Positions 1 to 8,173 of a stretch of DNA of 64,000 nt are shown one piece after another; position 1 is the stretch's first letter; each line of letters begins with the position of its first letter. The position numbers and the translations under genes were made by a program. Source of the stretch: Achromobacter deleyi (lineage in GTDB: Bacteria > Pseudomonadota > Gammaproteobacteria > Burkholderiales > Burkholderiaceae_B); NCBI RefSeq assembly GCF_016127315.1, contig NZ_CP065997.1:2728001-2792000 (forward strand). Direction: 5' to 3'. Below the pieces are notes generated by a model. It made no database searches and was not told the DNA's origin. It saw only the letters and a program-made list of their open reading frames with translations.

Positions 1-57
1 TATGTGCTGGCGGCGGCCGCGCCCGTCGCCCCATTTCAGCAGAAACCAGGAGTTCCC

Positions 58-831
58 ATGATTCGATCTCATGCGCCCAGCCGCTTCCTCTTCGCCGTCG
101 CCGCCTTGCTCGCGGCCGCCGGTAGCCACGCCCAGGGCCCGGACCGGCCCGCCGTGCTGAAGGCGCTGGAGGCGCGCGGGCTGCGCGTCGTGGAAGAGTT
201 CAAGGTCGGCGGCGATCTGCGCGCATTCGCCGGCGTGGCGGGCGACCAGCCCGTGGCGATCTATGTCACCCGCGACGGCAACGCCATCGTCGGCGCCCGC
301 CTGGACGCAGAGGGCAAGCCGCTCGACGACGCCAAGCTGGAAGCGCTGGTCAGCAAGCCGATGGGCGACCAGGCCTGGGCGCAGCTCGAGAAATCGACCT
401 GGGTGCTGGACGGCAAGAAGGATGCGCCGCGCATCATCTACACCTTCAGCGACGCCAACTGCCCCTATTGCCACAAGTTCTGGGAAGCGGCGCGGCCGTG
501 GGTGGATTCCGGCAAGGTGCAGCTGCGGCACGTGCTGGTGGGCGTGATCCGGCAGGACAGCCCGGCCAAGGCTGCGGCCATCCTGGGCGCGGCCGATCCG
601 TCGGCGGCACTGATCGAGAACGAGCACAAGTTCAACAATGGCGGCATCACCCCGGCCAAGAGCGTGCCCGACAACATCGGCAAGATACTCGACGACAACC
701 AGGCCTTGATGGTGTCGCTGGGCTTTCGCGGCACGCCCGGCATCGTCGTGCGCGACGACACCGGGGCGATCAAGAAGTACAACGGCATGCCGCAGGCCGC
801 CAAGCTGGCCGAGGTGTTCGGGCCGCGTTGA
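58..831 (+). CDS. dsbG: DsbG/DsbC-like thiol:disulfide interchange protein
   Basis: Periplasmic protein-disulfide oxidoreductase of 257 aa. An N-terminal signal peptide (hydrophobic stretch about residues 9-23, ending AGSHAQ) is followed by a dimerisation-like region and a thioredoxin-fold domain with the redox motif CPYC at residues 135-138, preceded by SDAN. A cis-proline loop (RGTPG) lies near the C-terminus. The family isomerises or protects cysteines of exported proteins and is kept reduced by DsbD. The ATG at 58 is chosen because AGGAG lies six bases upstream and it opens the signal peptide; an upstream in-frame GTG at 4 would put 18 residues before it. It stands alone and converges on the hydrolase at 897. 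The CPYC motif fits DsbG-type proteins; DsbC cannot be excluded. Confidence 0.88.
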   Translation: MIRSHAPSRFLFAVAALLAAAGSHAQGPDRPAVLKALEARGLRVVEEFKVGGDLRAFAGVAGDQPVAIYVTRDGNAIVGARLDAEGKPLDDAKLEALVSKPMGDQAWAQLEKSTWVLDGKKDAPRIIYTFSDANCPYCHKFWEAARPWVDSGKVQLRHVLVGVIRQDSPAKAAAILGAADPSAALIENEHKFNNGGITPAKSVPDNIGKILDDNQALMVSLGFRGTPGIVVRDDTGAIKKYNGMPQAAKLAEVFGPR

Positions 832-865
832 CGCGGCTCGTCCTGCGTTGTGATCGCCGCGCGGC

Positions 866-889
866 GGCCCGGCGCAAGGCGGCCGGGCC
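866..889. terminator. Hairpin between convergent genes
   Basis: A perfect 8-bp inverted repeat GGCCCGGC / GCCGGGCC with an 8-nt loop lies in the 65-bp gap between two genes that end toward each other. No T-tract follows on either strand, so a terminator role is only inferred from position. Confidence 0.3.
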
Positions 890-896
890 TGTCGGA

Positions 897-1664
897 TCAC
901 CCCTTGCGGCCGGCGGCCTGCAGGATCAGGTTGGTGATCTCGTCGGGATGCGACAGCAGCGACAGGTGGCCCGACGCCAGCTCGATGGTGTGGGCGTTCA
1001 TGCGCTTGGCCAGGAAGCGCTCCAGCTCGGGCGAGGTGGTGCGGTCGTTGGTCGACACCGCGTACCAGGTGGGCTTGTGGCGCCACGCCGCCTCGGTGGT
1101 GCGCGAGGCGAACAGCGTGTCCGAGATCCGGCCCTGTTCGGCATACAGCACGCGCGCCTGCACCGGGTCGAGGTCGCCGGCGAAATCATGCAGGAAGGCC
1201 TGTTCATTCAATTGCGCGAAGCCGCCGGACTTGACCAGGCCGGCGCTGGCCGGCGGCGTGGGGAACTTGGCGGCCAGCGCGCCGTAGTCCTCGCCGGCGT
1301 CGGGCGCGCGCGCCGCCACGTACACCAGCCCGGCCACCTTGGGATCATTGCCGGCCTGGCTGATCACCGTGCCGGCCCACGAATGGCCCACCAGGATCGT
1401 CGGGCCGTCCTGCAGCGCCAGGGCGCGTTGCGTGGCGGCGGCATCATCGGCCAGCGAGGTCAGCGGATTCTGCACCGAGGTCACGTGCAGGCCAGCCTTC
1501 TGCAGGCGCTCGATCACGGCCGACCAGCTCGAGCCGTCGGCGTAGGCGCCATGTACCAGCACGACGTTGCGGATGGGGGCGGCGTCGGCGGCCGACGCGG
1601 TGTGGGCGAGGCCGGTGCCGGCCAGGGCGAGCGCGGCGGCGATGAGGGTGTGCTTGATCTTCAT
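897..1664 (-). CDS. Secreted alpha/beta hydrolase
   Basis: Predicted exported hydrolase of 255 aa. The first 25 residues form a signal peptide (AHTASA-AD). The oxyanion-hole motif HGAYADGSSW comes early in the fold, the nucleophile elbow is GHSWAG, and a C-terminal SGHLSLLSHP supplies the likely catalytic histidine. The family includes small esterases with no fixed substrate; nothing here identifies the substrate. It carries its own ECF-type promoter (1750-1778) identical in layout to the one before the sigma factor at 2623, so it is probably a member of that regulon and may be the envelope-stress output of the sigma/anti-sigma pair. Confidence 0.8.
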   Translation of the reverse strand: MKIKHTLIAAALALAGTGLAHTASAADAAPIRNVVLVHGAYADGSSWSAVIERLQKAGLHVTSVQNPLTSLADDAAATQRALALQDGPTILVGHSWAGTVISQAGNDPKVAGLVYVAARAPDAGEDYGALAAKFPTPPASAGLVKSGGFAQLNEQAFLHDFAGDLDPVQARVLYAEQGRISDTLFASRTTEAAWRHKPTWYAVSTNDRTTSPELERFLAKRMNAHTIELASGHLSLLSHPDEITNLILQAAGRKG

Positions 1665-1749
1665 GGGATGTCCTTCGGTTCTCGGTCGGTAAGGGGCATG
1701 CAGGCCTGGGGCGCCCGACGCGATGTCGCCAGCGTCTGCCTGTCCGCCG

Positions 1750-1778
1750 TAAGACGAACGGGCCGCGGGCTTATTCCC
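1750..1778 (-). promoter_or_regulatory. ECF-type promoter of the secreted hydrolase
   Basis: Reading leftward, GGGAATAA (1778-1771) is followed after exactly 14 bp by CGTCTTA (1756-1750). The same two blocks with the same 14-bp spacing occur before the sigma factor gene (3177-3205). GGAAT-type -35 and CGTC-type -10 elements are typical of ECF sigma factors. The -10 block lies about 86 bp from the hydrolase start. Confidence 0.7.
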
Positions 1779-1786
1779 GCGAGATG

Positions 1787-1815
1787 AAAAAAAAGCCGCC
1801 CGGTTCGGGGCGGCT
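1787..1815 (-). terminator. Rho-independent terminator after the anti-sigma gene
   Basis: On the minus strand an 8-bp stem AGCCGCCC / GGGCGGCT with a 6-nt loop is followed by a run of eight T. It lies about 50 bp after the anti-sigma stop and just before the hydrolase promoter, separating the two transcription units. Confidence 0.8.
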
Positions 1816-1867
1816 GGATCGCGGGCCTTGCGCGGCGGTCTGGGCTGGCTGGCTTGGTCGGGCTGAC

Positions 1868-2626
1868 TCAGGCGTCCGGCGCCACCGCCTGCTGAACCGC
1901 GCGCGCGGCTGGCGTATCGCTCGGGCTGACCACGCCGTAGAAGTAGCGCCCCTGTTTCCAGTACTGCGCCGTCAGGTCGCCGTCGCGCCGCTTGCCGTCG
2001 CCGAAATTGACCACGCCGCCGGGCGGACGCACGTAGTACAGCACCGATTCGCCCGCCGGGTTCTGGTACAGCACCATCGCCGCCGGCCCGTACTCCGATG
2101 ACATCAGGCGTCCGCCCACCGGCTGGAAGCCGAAAGCGTTGAAGTCGGGCAAGGGCGCCGGCTGCACGAAGTGCCGGTTCAGCCAGGCCTGCAGCTCGGC
2201 GGGCTGGCTGGAACGGAAGTCGACCATCGACGGCGCCGCGTCCGAGGCGAACATGCGGTAGGCCTGCACCGCGTCGGCCATGGGCAGGTAGTTGGCGCGG
2301 ATGGCGGCGTCGCGGATCTGCCAGCCGCCCACGCTGCCCAGGCCCAGCATCAGCACCAGCGAGGCGGCCAGCGCCATGGCGCGGCGCCGGCGGGCCGCCT
2401 GGGCCAGGCGGATCTGCGCCGGGTCCAGCCGCGGCGGCGCCGCGAAACGGCCCAGGTCGGCGTGCTGGCGGCGCAGGCCGTCGGTCTGCTGGCGGATCGC
2501 GTCGACCTCGCGGGCGGCGTCGGGGTGGTTGGCCAGGTAGCGCTCGACCTCGCGGCGGCGGTCGGCGTCCAGCTGGCCATCGGCGTAGGCATGCAGTTCT
2601 TGATCGCTGGGAGTCGGCATGGTCAT
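1868..2626 (-). CDS. Membrane anti-sigma factor
   Basis: Anti-sigma factor of 252 aa partnering the ECF sigma encoded just upstream. The cytoplasmic N-terminal part (about residues 1-90) is helical and charged and begins with a helix like those of zinc-finger-type anti-sigma factors (DQELHAYADGQLD), but I do not see a complete HxxxCxxC zinc motif. One membrane segment follows (AMALAASLVLMLGLGSVGGW), then a periplasmic domain of about 130 residues. The ATG at 2626 overlaps the sigma stop codon as ATGA, which implies translational coupling; a second ATG lies two codons on. Stimulus unknown. Confidence 0.82.
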   Translation of the reverse strand: MTMPTPSDQELHAYADGQLDADRRREVERYLANHPDAAREVDAIRQQTDGLRRQHADLGRFAAPPRLDPAQIRLAQAARRRRAMALAASLVLMLGLGSVGGWQIRDAAIRANYLPMADAVQAYRMFASDAAPSMVDFRSSQPAELQAWLNRHFVQPAPLPDFNAFGFQPVGGRLMSSEYGPAAMVLYQNPAGESVLYYVRPPGGVVNFGDGKRRDGDLTAQYWKQGRYFYGVVSPSDTPAARAVQQAVAPDA

Positions 2627-3141
2627 TTCATCAATCGCAGGGCAGGCTTGGCGGCCACGTGGCCTTCCGTAATGTCGCGCAGCGCCTTGCGCGCGCGGGA
2701 CAGCCGGGACATTACCGTACCAATGGGAATATCGAGCACGTCGGCGGCTTCCTGGTAACCCAGGCCTTCCACCGACACCAGCAGCAGCAGGCTCTGCTGG
2801 TCGGTGGACAGGCGCGCCAGGTCGCCCAGCGCGGCGCGGGCCATCGCCACGTCCTCGGCCGACGGCGCCACCGGCTCGGGGGCGCCGCTGAAGAAGTCGA
2901 GGATGCGGGCATAGCGCTTGCCGCGCCGCTGGCTGTCCAGGAAGCACCGGTACAGGATCGAGAACAGCCAGGCGCGCAGATCGCCGCCAGCATGCCGGCC
3001 GCCGGCCCGCGACAGCGCGCGTTCCATGCAGGTCTGCACCAGGTCATCGGCGTTGGCCACGTCATGGGTCAGCGACAGCGCGAAGCGGCGCAGCCGCGGC
3101 AGCACCTCGCGCAGATCATCGTCGGTAAAGCCGCCAGTCAT
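2623..3141 (-). CDS. ECF-family RNA polymerase sigma factor
   Basis: Sigma-70 family ECF factor of 172 aa. Region 2 is seen as the segment from LRRFALSLTHDVANADDLVQ through DLRAWLFSILYRCFLDSQRR, and region 4 as LLLLVSVEGLGYQEAADVL followed by IPIGTVMSRLSRARKALR, a helix-turn-helix that reads the -35 box. There is no extended C-terminal domain. Together with the overlapping anti-sigma gene it forms a two-gene operon. A promoter of the type expected for its own product lies upstream, suggesting autoregulation and control of the hydrolase at 897. Confidence 0.93.
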   Translation of the reverse strand: MTGGFTDDDLREVLPRLRRFALSLTHDVANADDLVQTCMERALSRAGGRHAGGDLRAWLFSILYRCFLDSQRRGKRYARILDFFSGAPEPVAPSAEDVAMARAALGDLARLSTDQQSLLLLVSVEGLGYQEAADVLDIPIGTVMSRLSRARKALRDITEGHVAAKPALRLMK

Positions 3142-3176
3142 GGGGAAACAAGCCTTTCACGGGTCCAGGGTTGCCG

Positions 3177-3219
3177 TAAGACGACTGACGGTCGGGTTTA
3201 TTCCCGGCCTTGGCGGGAA
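3177..3219 (-). promoter_or_regulatory. Autoregulatory ECF promoter with overlapping inverted repeat
   Basis: Leftward, GGGAATAA (3205-3198) and CGTCTTA (3183-3177) are separated by 14 bp and the -10 block lies 35 bp before the sigma start. The -35 block also forms one arm of an inverted repeat ATTCCCG / CGGGAAT reaching to about 3219, which could be an operator or chance symmetry. Confidence 0.7.
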
Positions 3220-3278
3220 TATTACATTTGGACGGTCAGGGCGGGAATCCCGGCCCGTTCATCCAGGTTGGGGACGGT

Positions 3279-3425
3279 TCAATAGCGGCCCTGCGGGAGC
3301 GCGTCCGCGAGATACGCCGGCGCATCGGGCCGCGCCGTCAGCATGTGCCGCACCCAGGCATCGCGCTCGTGAGCGGTCACCACCAGCTCCCAGACGCAGG
3401 CGAGTGGCGGCAGGGATGCCGTCAT
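3279..3425 (-). CDS. Small protein encoded directly after arsH
   Basis: A 48-aa open frame starting with ATG one base after the arsH stop codon. Codon third positions are almost all G or C, as in neighbouring genes. The product begins MTASLPPLACVWELVV and ends LADALPQGRY, with mixed charged residues and no signal peptide or membrane segment. The position makes it the last gene of the arsenic operon, probably translated by termination-reinitiation. I do not recognise the family. It could still be a chance frame, but spacing and codon use argue for a gene. Confidence 0.55.
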   Translation of the reverse strand: MTASLPPLACVWELVVTAHERDAWVRHMLTARPDAPAYLADALPQGRY

Positions 3426-3426
3426 T

Positions 3427-4146
3427 CTATTCGGCCCTTGCGCGCGATTCGTTCCACGTCGACAACGCCCGGGCGCTTCCCTTGCGTTCGCTGTAGCGGT
3501 CGGTCAGGTACGGGGCCACGTCGCGCGTGAGCAGCGTGAACTTCATCAGTTCCTCGACCACGTCGACGATGCGGTCGTAGTAGGGCGACGGCTTCATGCG
3601 GCCGGCGTCGTCGAACTCCTGGTGCGCCTTGGCCACCGACGACTGGTTGGGAATGGTCAGCATGCGCATCCAGCGTCCCAGGATCCGCATCTGGTTGACG
3701 GCGTTGAAGGACTGCGAGCCGCCGGATACCTGCATGACGGCCAGCGTCTTGCCCTGCGTCGGGCGCACCGCGCCCACCGACAGCGGAATCCAGTCGATCT
3801 GCGTCTTCATCAGTCCGGCCATGGCGCCGTGGCGTTCCGGCGAACTCCACACCATGCCCTCGGCCCACTGCACCAGCGCCTGCAGCTCGCGGACCTTCGC
3901 ATGGTCGGCGCTGCCGGGGGCGTCGACCAGCGGCAGGCCGGTCGGATCGAAAAGCCGCGTCTCGCCGCCCAGGGCTTGCAGCAGGCGCGCGGCCTCCTCG
4001 GCGGCCAGCCGGCTGTAGGAGCGTTCGCGCAGCGAGCCATACAACAGCAGGAAGCGCGGCGCATGGCGCGCGCGGACGGGGTCGAACAGCGCGGCGGCGT
4101 CCGGCCGCGCGAACCGGGCGGCATCGAGGTTGGGCAGGTCGGTCAA
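3427..4146 (-). CDS. arsH: ArsH NADPH-dependent FMN reductase
   Basis: Flavoprotein of 239 aa. ArsH proteins oxidise trivalent organoarsenicals to less toxic pentavalent forms using NADPH and FMN. Visible flavodoxin-like features are [13 protein letters not shown] near residue 34 (the phosphate-binding loop GSLRxRSxS) and [20 protein letters not shown]. No ATG occurs near the N-terminus. The start is a TTG at 4146, supported by GGAGA six bases upstream and by the TDLPNLD N-terminus, which I recall as typical of ArsH. The gene follows acr3 by 28 bp in the same operon. Confidence 0.93.
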   Translation of the reverse strand: MTDLPNLDAARFARPDAAALFDPVRARHAPRFLLLYGSLRERSYSRLAAEEAARLLQALGGETRLFDPTGLPLVDAPGSADHAKVRELQALVQWAEGMVWSSPERHGAMAGLMKTQIDWIPLSVGAVRPTQGKTLAVMQVSGGSQSFNAVNQMRILGRWMRMLTIPNQSSVAKAHQEFDDAGRMKPSPYYDRIVDVVEELMKFTLLTRDVAPYLTDRYSERKGSARALSTWNESRARAE

Positions 4147-4174
4147 GCAATGTCTCCGAGTGAAGGGGGCGGGG

Positions 4175-5254
4175 TCAATGGCGCGCCAGGCCGGCGTCGT
4201 ACCAGCCCTTGCTGCGGTTGACGACCCGCACCACCAGCAGCATTACCGGCACTTCGATCAGCACGCCCACCACCGTGGCCAGCGCTGCGCCCGACTGGAA
4301 GCCGAACAGGCTGATGGCCGCGGCCACGGCCAGTTCGAAGAAATTGGAGGCGCCGATCAGGGCCGACGGGCAGGCGATGCTATGGCGCTCGCCGACCTTG
4401 CGGTTGAGCCAGTACGCGAGCCCCGAGTTGAACAGCACCTGGATCAGGATCGGCACCGCCAGCATGGCGATCACCAGCGGTTGGCCGAGGATCGCCTGGC
4501 CCTGGAAGGCGAACAGCAGCACCAGCGTCAGCAGCAGCGCCGCCATGGAGAACGGGCCGATCCGCGCCAGCGCGGCATCGAAGACGGCCTCCCCGCGGCG
4601 CAGCAGCGCGCGGCGCCACAGTTGCGCCAGGATCACGGGAATCACGATGTACAGCCCCACCGAGACCAGCAGCGTGTCCCACGGCACGGTGATGGACGAC
4701 AGACCCAGCAGCAGGCCCACCACGGGGGCGAAGGCGAACACCATGATGGCGTCGTTGAGCGCCACCTGCGACAGCGTGAACAGGGCGTCGCCGCCGGTGA
4801 GCCGGCTCCAGACGAACACCATCGCGGTGCAGGGCGCCGCGGCCAGCAGGATCAGGCCGGCGATGTAGCTGTCCAGCTGCTCGGCCGGCAGCCAGGGCGC
4901 GAACAGCTGGCGGATGAACAGCCAGCCCAGGAAGGCCATCGAGAACGGCTTGACCGCCCAGTTGATGAACAGCGTCACGCCGATGCCGCGCCAATGGCGG
5001 CCGACCTGGCCCATCGCCGCGAAGTCGACCTTCAACAGCATGGGGATGATCATCACCCAGATCAGCAGGCCCACCGGCAGGTTGACCCGCGCGAACGCGA
5101 GCCGTCCGATGGCCTGGAACGGCGCGGGCAGCAGCTGGCCCAGCGTGATGCCCAGCACGATGCAGAGCAGGACCCACAGCGTGAGATAGCGTTCGAACAG
5201 GCTCAACCCGGGCGCGCGCCGCGAGGCGGGCGCCGACTGCGTTTGCGACGTCAT
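4175..5254 (-). CDS. acr3: ACR3-type arsenite efflux permease
   Basis: Inner-membrane arsenite exporter of 359 aa with about ten hydrophobic segments. The ACR3 signature is visible as the segment around [16 protein letters not shown], whose conserved cysteine is essential in characterised ACR3 proteins, and [15 protein letters not shown] in the second membrane region. It expels arsenite produced by the adjacent ArsC. The ATG at 5254 lies 4 bp after the arsC stop; a longer open frame exists upstream but overlaps arsC and lacks membrane character. Confidence 0.94.
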   Translation of the reverse strand: MTSQTQSAPASRRAPGLSLFERYLTLWVLLCIVLGITLGQLLPAPFQAIGRLAFARVNLPVGLLIWVMIIPMLLKVDFAAMGQVGRHWRGIGVTLFINWAVKPFSMAFLGWLFIRQLFAPWLPAEQLDSYIAGLILLAAAPCTAMVFVWSRLTGGDALFTLSQVALNDAIMVFAFAPVVGLLLGLSSITVPWDTLLVSVGLYIVIPVILAQLWRRALLRRGEAVFDAALARIGPFSMAALLLTLVLLFAFQGQAILGQPLVIAMLAVPILIQVLFNSGLAYWLNRKVGERHSIACPSALIGASNFFELAVAAAISLFGFQSGAALATVVGVLIEVPVMLLVVRVVNRSKGWYDAGLARH

Positions 5255-5258
5255 GGGT

Positions 5259-5759
5259 CTACTCGCGCGTATTGCCGATGCCGCGCAGTTCGGCCTGCAA
5301 CGACAGGGCGTCGAGCTTGTCGTGCGGCAGCGACAGGAACAGTTCGATGCGGCGCTTGAGCATGCGCGCCGCGTCATGGAACGCCTTGGCGCGCTCCGCC
5401 TCGTTGCCTGCATGGCTGGCCGGGTCCGGCACGCCCCAGTGCGCCGTCAACGGATGTCCGGGCCAGAAGGGGCAGACCTCGCCGGCGGCGTTGTCGCAGA
5501 CCGTGATGATGAAATCCATCCGCGGCGCGTCGGGCGCGGCGAATTCATCCCAGTTTTTGCTGCGGTAGCCATCGACCGGCAACGAATACGAGGCGAGCGT
5601 GGCCAGCGCCAGCGGATGGACCTCGCCCTTGGGCGTGCTGCCGGCGGAATACGCGCGGAAGCGGTCGCCGGCCAGGCCGTTGAGCAACCCCTCGGCCAGG
5701 ATCGAGCGGGCCGAGTTGCCCGTGCAGAGGAACAGCACGTTGAAGGGGCGGGATGACAT
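5259..5759 (-). CDS. arsC: Arsenate reductase, low-molecular-weight phosphatase type
   Basis: Cytoplasmic enzyme of 166 aa that reduces arsenate to arsenite. The P-loop CTGNSARS (Cys12 to Arg18, CX5R) is the phosphatase-like active site, and Cys in ITVCDNA and GEVCPFWPG are candidates for the redox relay. The family is thioredoxin or glutathione/mycothiol coupled; the layout fits the thioredoxin-type fold rather than the glutaredoxin ArsC of E. coli. Second gene of the arsenic operon, 15 bp after arsR. Confidence 0.93.
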   Translation of the reverse strand: MSSRPFNVLFLCTGNSARSILAEGLLNGLAGDRFRAYSAGSTPKGEVHPLALATLASYSLPVDGYRSKNWDEFAAPDAPRMDFIITVCDNAAGEVCPFWPGHPLTAHWGVPDPASHAGNEAERAKAFHDAARMLKRRIELFLSLPHDKLDALSLQAELRGIGNTRE

Positions 5760-5774
5760 GGGGACAACTCCAGT

Positions 5775-6101
5775 TCAGCAGGTGGTGCAGGCGCCGGGGG
5801 TGTTCACTTCGCAGGGTTCGCCCTGGCAGCAGTGTTCGGTGAGATAGCCGAGCAGGCCGTTCATGCGGGCGTAGTCGGCGCGGTAGATCAGGTTGCGGCC
5901 CTGTTGTTCGACCGTGACCAGGCCTGCGTGCGCCAGCTCCTTCAAGTGGAAGGAGAGCGCGTTGCGGGCCACGCCGAGCTGCTCGGCCAGCACGCTGGGC
6001 GTGAGGCCGGGCAGGCCGGCCACGACCAGCGCGCGGAAGGTGCGCAAGCGTTGCGGATGGGCGAGGGCGCCGAGGGCGGAGACGACATGATCTTCATTCA
6101 T
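5775..6101 (-). CDS. arsR: ArsR arsenic-responsive repressor
   Basis: Winged-helix repressor of 108 aa. The recognition helix region is VLAEQLGVARNALSFHLKELAHAGL. The C-terminus carries a cysteine cluster HCCQGEPC and ends with CTTC, resembling the C-terminal As(III) site of the Acidithiobacillus ferrooxidans type ArsR rather than the CVC site in the DNA-binding helix of E. coli ArsR. The ATG at 6101 directly abuts the palindromic operator and no Shine-Dalgarno is present, so the message may be leaderless. An alternative ATG at 6116 would add five residues encoded by the operator itself. Confidence 0.93.
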   Translation of the reverse strand: MNEDHVVSALGALAHPQRLRTFRALVVAGLPGLTPSVLAEQLGVARNALSFHLKELAHAGLVTVEQQGRNLIYRADYARMNGLLGYLTEHCCQGEPCEVNTPGACTTC

Positions 6102-6129
6102 GATTCGATAATACAACGATTATTGAATC
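6102..6129 (-). promoter_or_regulatory. ArsR operator and promoter of the ars operon
   Basis: Near-perfect inverted repeat GATTCGATAAT / ATTATTGAATC (10 of 11 pairs) around a 6-bp centre. It is the only A/T-rich spot nearby and sits at the arsR start. Leftward it contains TATTAT (6113-6108), a plausible -10 box placing the transcript start at the ATG. No good -35 is visible. Confidence 0.8.
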
Positions 6130-6174
6130 ATTGGGTGTTTTTTCGTCGGTATCCGGTCCTGCCCGCGCCATTGG

Positions 6175-7293
6175 CTAGCGCGGCCCGCCGCGCTCCACCC
6201 CGAACCTTCCTCGCAACGCGCGGTTCAACGGCGTCGAGTACCCGCGCGCCACTACCGCGCCCAGCAGGCACGAGCCGATGAAGTAGGCCAGCAGCAGGCC
6301 GAGCCGCTCATCTCCGGCGAATTGCGCCGGTGGCAGCCAGACGCGCAGCAGCCCCAGCACCAGCAGGTGCAGCAGGTAGATCTCGTAGCAGTCGCGGCCG
6401 CAGCGCCGCAACAGGCGTCGCGCCAGCCCTGGCGGCGCCTGTCGCGCCGTCGTTCCTCCGAGCAGCAGCAGCGCCGTTCCCAGCGCCATCGCGCTGACGC
6501 CCAGCACGTTGCTCTGGCTGATCGGCCAGGCCAGGTACAGCGTGGCCATGGCGATGGCGGCCAGCGGCCGCATCAGCGGCCCGTGCAGCGACGGCCAGGG
6601 CCGCCGCGGCGACAGCACCGCCGCGCAGCAGCCGATGGCGATGGCGTCGAAGCAGGCGAGATAGCCATAAAGGTACGCTTCGCCGTCGCCCTGGTTGGCA
6701 AGGCGGTAGAGCGGGCCGGCCACGATCAGCAGCGCCGCCAGCGCCAGCAGCCGCGCGTCGCGCCGCAGCCACGCGCAGGCCAGCGGAAACAGCAGGTAGA
6801 AGGCCATCTCGACCGACAGCGACCACATCACGCCCAGGGCATAGTTGATCCAGCCCGCGCGGATGACCAGCACGTTCATCCAGGCGCCGAGCGCGGCGGC
6901 GTTGGTGGTCCAGAGCGAGACCCCGCTGCCCGCGCGGTTGCCGAACAGCGGCAGGCCGGCCAGCGCGAGCGCGTCGACCGCCAGCAGCGTCAGCGCCAGC
7001 GTGGGCAGGATCCGCGCCAGGCGCAGCAGCCAGAACGACGCCGGCCGGATGGCGTCCAGCCGGCCCCAGCGCTCGAGCGCGTTGCGAGTGATCAGAAACC
7101 CCGAGATGACGAAGAAGATCGTCACGCCGTAGTTGCCGTTGCGCGCGATGGCCTGCGGCAGCGGCCAGCCGGGCAGGCCGGCCAGCAACGTGTCGCGCAG
7201 CGGATAGGCGATATTGAAGTGGTGCAGCAGCACCAGCAGGATCGACAGCCCGCGCAGGGTGTCGATGCCGTCATCGCGCGTCTCGGCGTTCAT
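6175..7293 (-). CDS. Membrane acyltransferase (AT3/OafA-like)
   Basis: Integral membrane O-acyltransferase of 372 aa. The N-terminus has the family pattern GIDTLRGLSILLVLLHHFN (the conserved R and H of AT3 proteins), then about ten hydrophobic segments, with FFVISGFLITRN as the second conserved block. Members O-acetylate LPS, exopolysaccharide or peptidoglycan sugars; the acceptor cannot be read here. It starts 13 bp after the OXA beta-lactamase stop on the same strand, so it is probably the last gene of the blaI operon. A cell-envelope role is therefore attractive but inferred. Confidence 0.85.
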   Translation of the reverse strand: MNAETRDDGIDTLRGLSILLVLLHHFNIAYPLRDTLLAGLPGWPLPQAIARNGNYGVTIFFVISGFLITRNALERWGRLDAIRPASFWLLRLARILPTLALTLLAVDALALAGLPLFGNRAGSGVSLWTTNAAALGAWMNVLVIRAGWINYALGVMWSLSVEMAFYLLFPLACAWLRRDARLLALAALLIVAGPLYRLANQGDGEAYLYGYLACFDAIAIGCCAAVLSPRRPWPSLHGPLMRPLAAIAMATLYLAWPISQSNVLGVSAMALGTALLLLGGTTARQAPPGLARRLLRRCGRDCYEIYLLHLLVLGLLRVWLPPAQFAGDERLGLLLAYFIGSCLLGAVVARGYSTPLNRALRGRFGVERGGPR

Positions 7294-7306
7294 GGTTCGC
7301 GCCGGC

Positions 7307-8134
7307 TTACTTGCGGGGCGCGTCGGCCATGGCGGGCCAATCGCGCATCAGGTCGTCGCGGGCGCGCAGGCCGGCGTTGGGCTTGGTGGCCTGCTCGTCC
7401 TGCACCAGGCGGGCGAACACCAGCTGGCGGCCGTCCTTGCGTGCCCAGCCGACGAACCAGCCGTAGGCGTTGGCCGCCGTGTAGACGCCGTTGCTGCCAG
7501 GCGAGCCAGTGCCGGTTTTACCGTAGAGGCGCCAGCCGCCGGCTTCGCCGGCGTCGAACAGCGTCTCGGCCAGATCGTAGGCGGCCGGCTTGAGCGGCAA
7601 TTGCCGGTTGACCAGCTTGCGCAAGAACGCCAGTTGTTCCAACGGAGAAATTCGCAGCGACGAGTTGATCCATGCGCCGTCCAGGCCGTTGTGCTTGCCG
7701 GGTTCGCCCGAGGCATCCTCGTTGCCGTAATGGAAGGCCGAGGCATAGCGCTGGAAGCGTTCCTGCCCCAGCGCCCGCGCGGTCAGCTGCGAATACCAGA
7801 CCACCGAATACTTGATCCAGCGCGCCGGATCCGTGGGCTGGCGCCAGGCGTCGCCGCCCCAGTCGGGGTAGCCGGGCTGGTAGTTCCAGACCGGCGCGTG
7901 CGGGCCCGTCAGGATGCCGGCGTCCGCGCCCATCAGGGCGATGGGCAGCTTGAAGGTCGAGGCCGGCGTGTAGCGCGCGGCGCAGGCCTGCTGCGTGCCC
8001 TGCTGGTACACGATGCGGCCGTCGGCGGCGTCGGCCACCACGGTGCACAGGACGGCCGCCTGGGCGGGGGCTCCGGCCAGCGCGGACAGGGAAAGGGCTG
8101 CGCCGAGGGCGCACGAAGAGAGTCGAACGGTCAT
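7307..8134 (-). CDS. blaOXA: Class D beta-lactamase, OXA-114-like
   Basis: Periplasmic serine beta-lactamase of 275 aa. Signal peptide about residues 1-26. Motifs: STFK at 59-62 (nucleophile serine, carbamylated lysine), SVV at 110-112, YGN at 136-138 and KTG at 206-208. From memory the sequence is very close to OXA-114, the intrinsic enzyme of Achromobacter xylosoxidans, which mainly hydrolyses penicillins. It lies 39 bp after a BlaR1-like gene, itself overlapping blaI, so it looks inducible through a BlaI/BlaR1-type circuit. The exact OXA number needs alignment. Confidence 0.95.
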   Translation of the reverse strand: MTVRLSSCALGAALSLSALAGAPAQAAVLCTVVADAADGRIVYQQGTQQACAARYTPASTFKLPIALMGADAGILTGPHAPVWNYQPGYPDWGGDAWRQPTDPARWIKYSVVWYSQLTARALGQERFQRYASAFHYGNEDASGEPGKHNGLDGAWINSSLRISPLEQLAFLRKLVNRQLPLKPAAYDLAETLFDAGEAGGWRLYGKTGTGSPGSNGVYTAANAYGWFVGWARKDGRQLVFARLVQDEQATKPNAGLRARDDLMRDWPAMADAPRK

Positions 8135-8173
8135 GATCGATGAAGCGTGGCGGGGAAAAACGGGGAAAAGCGG

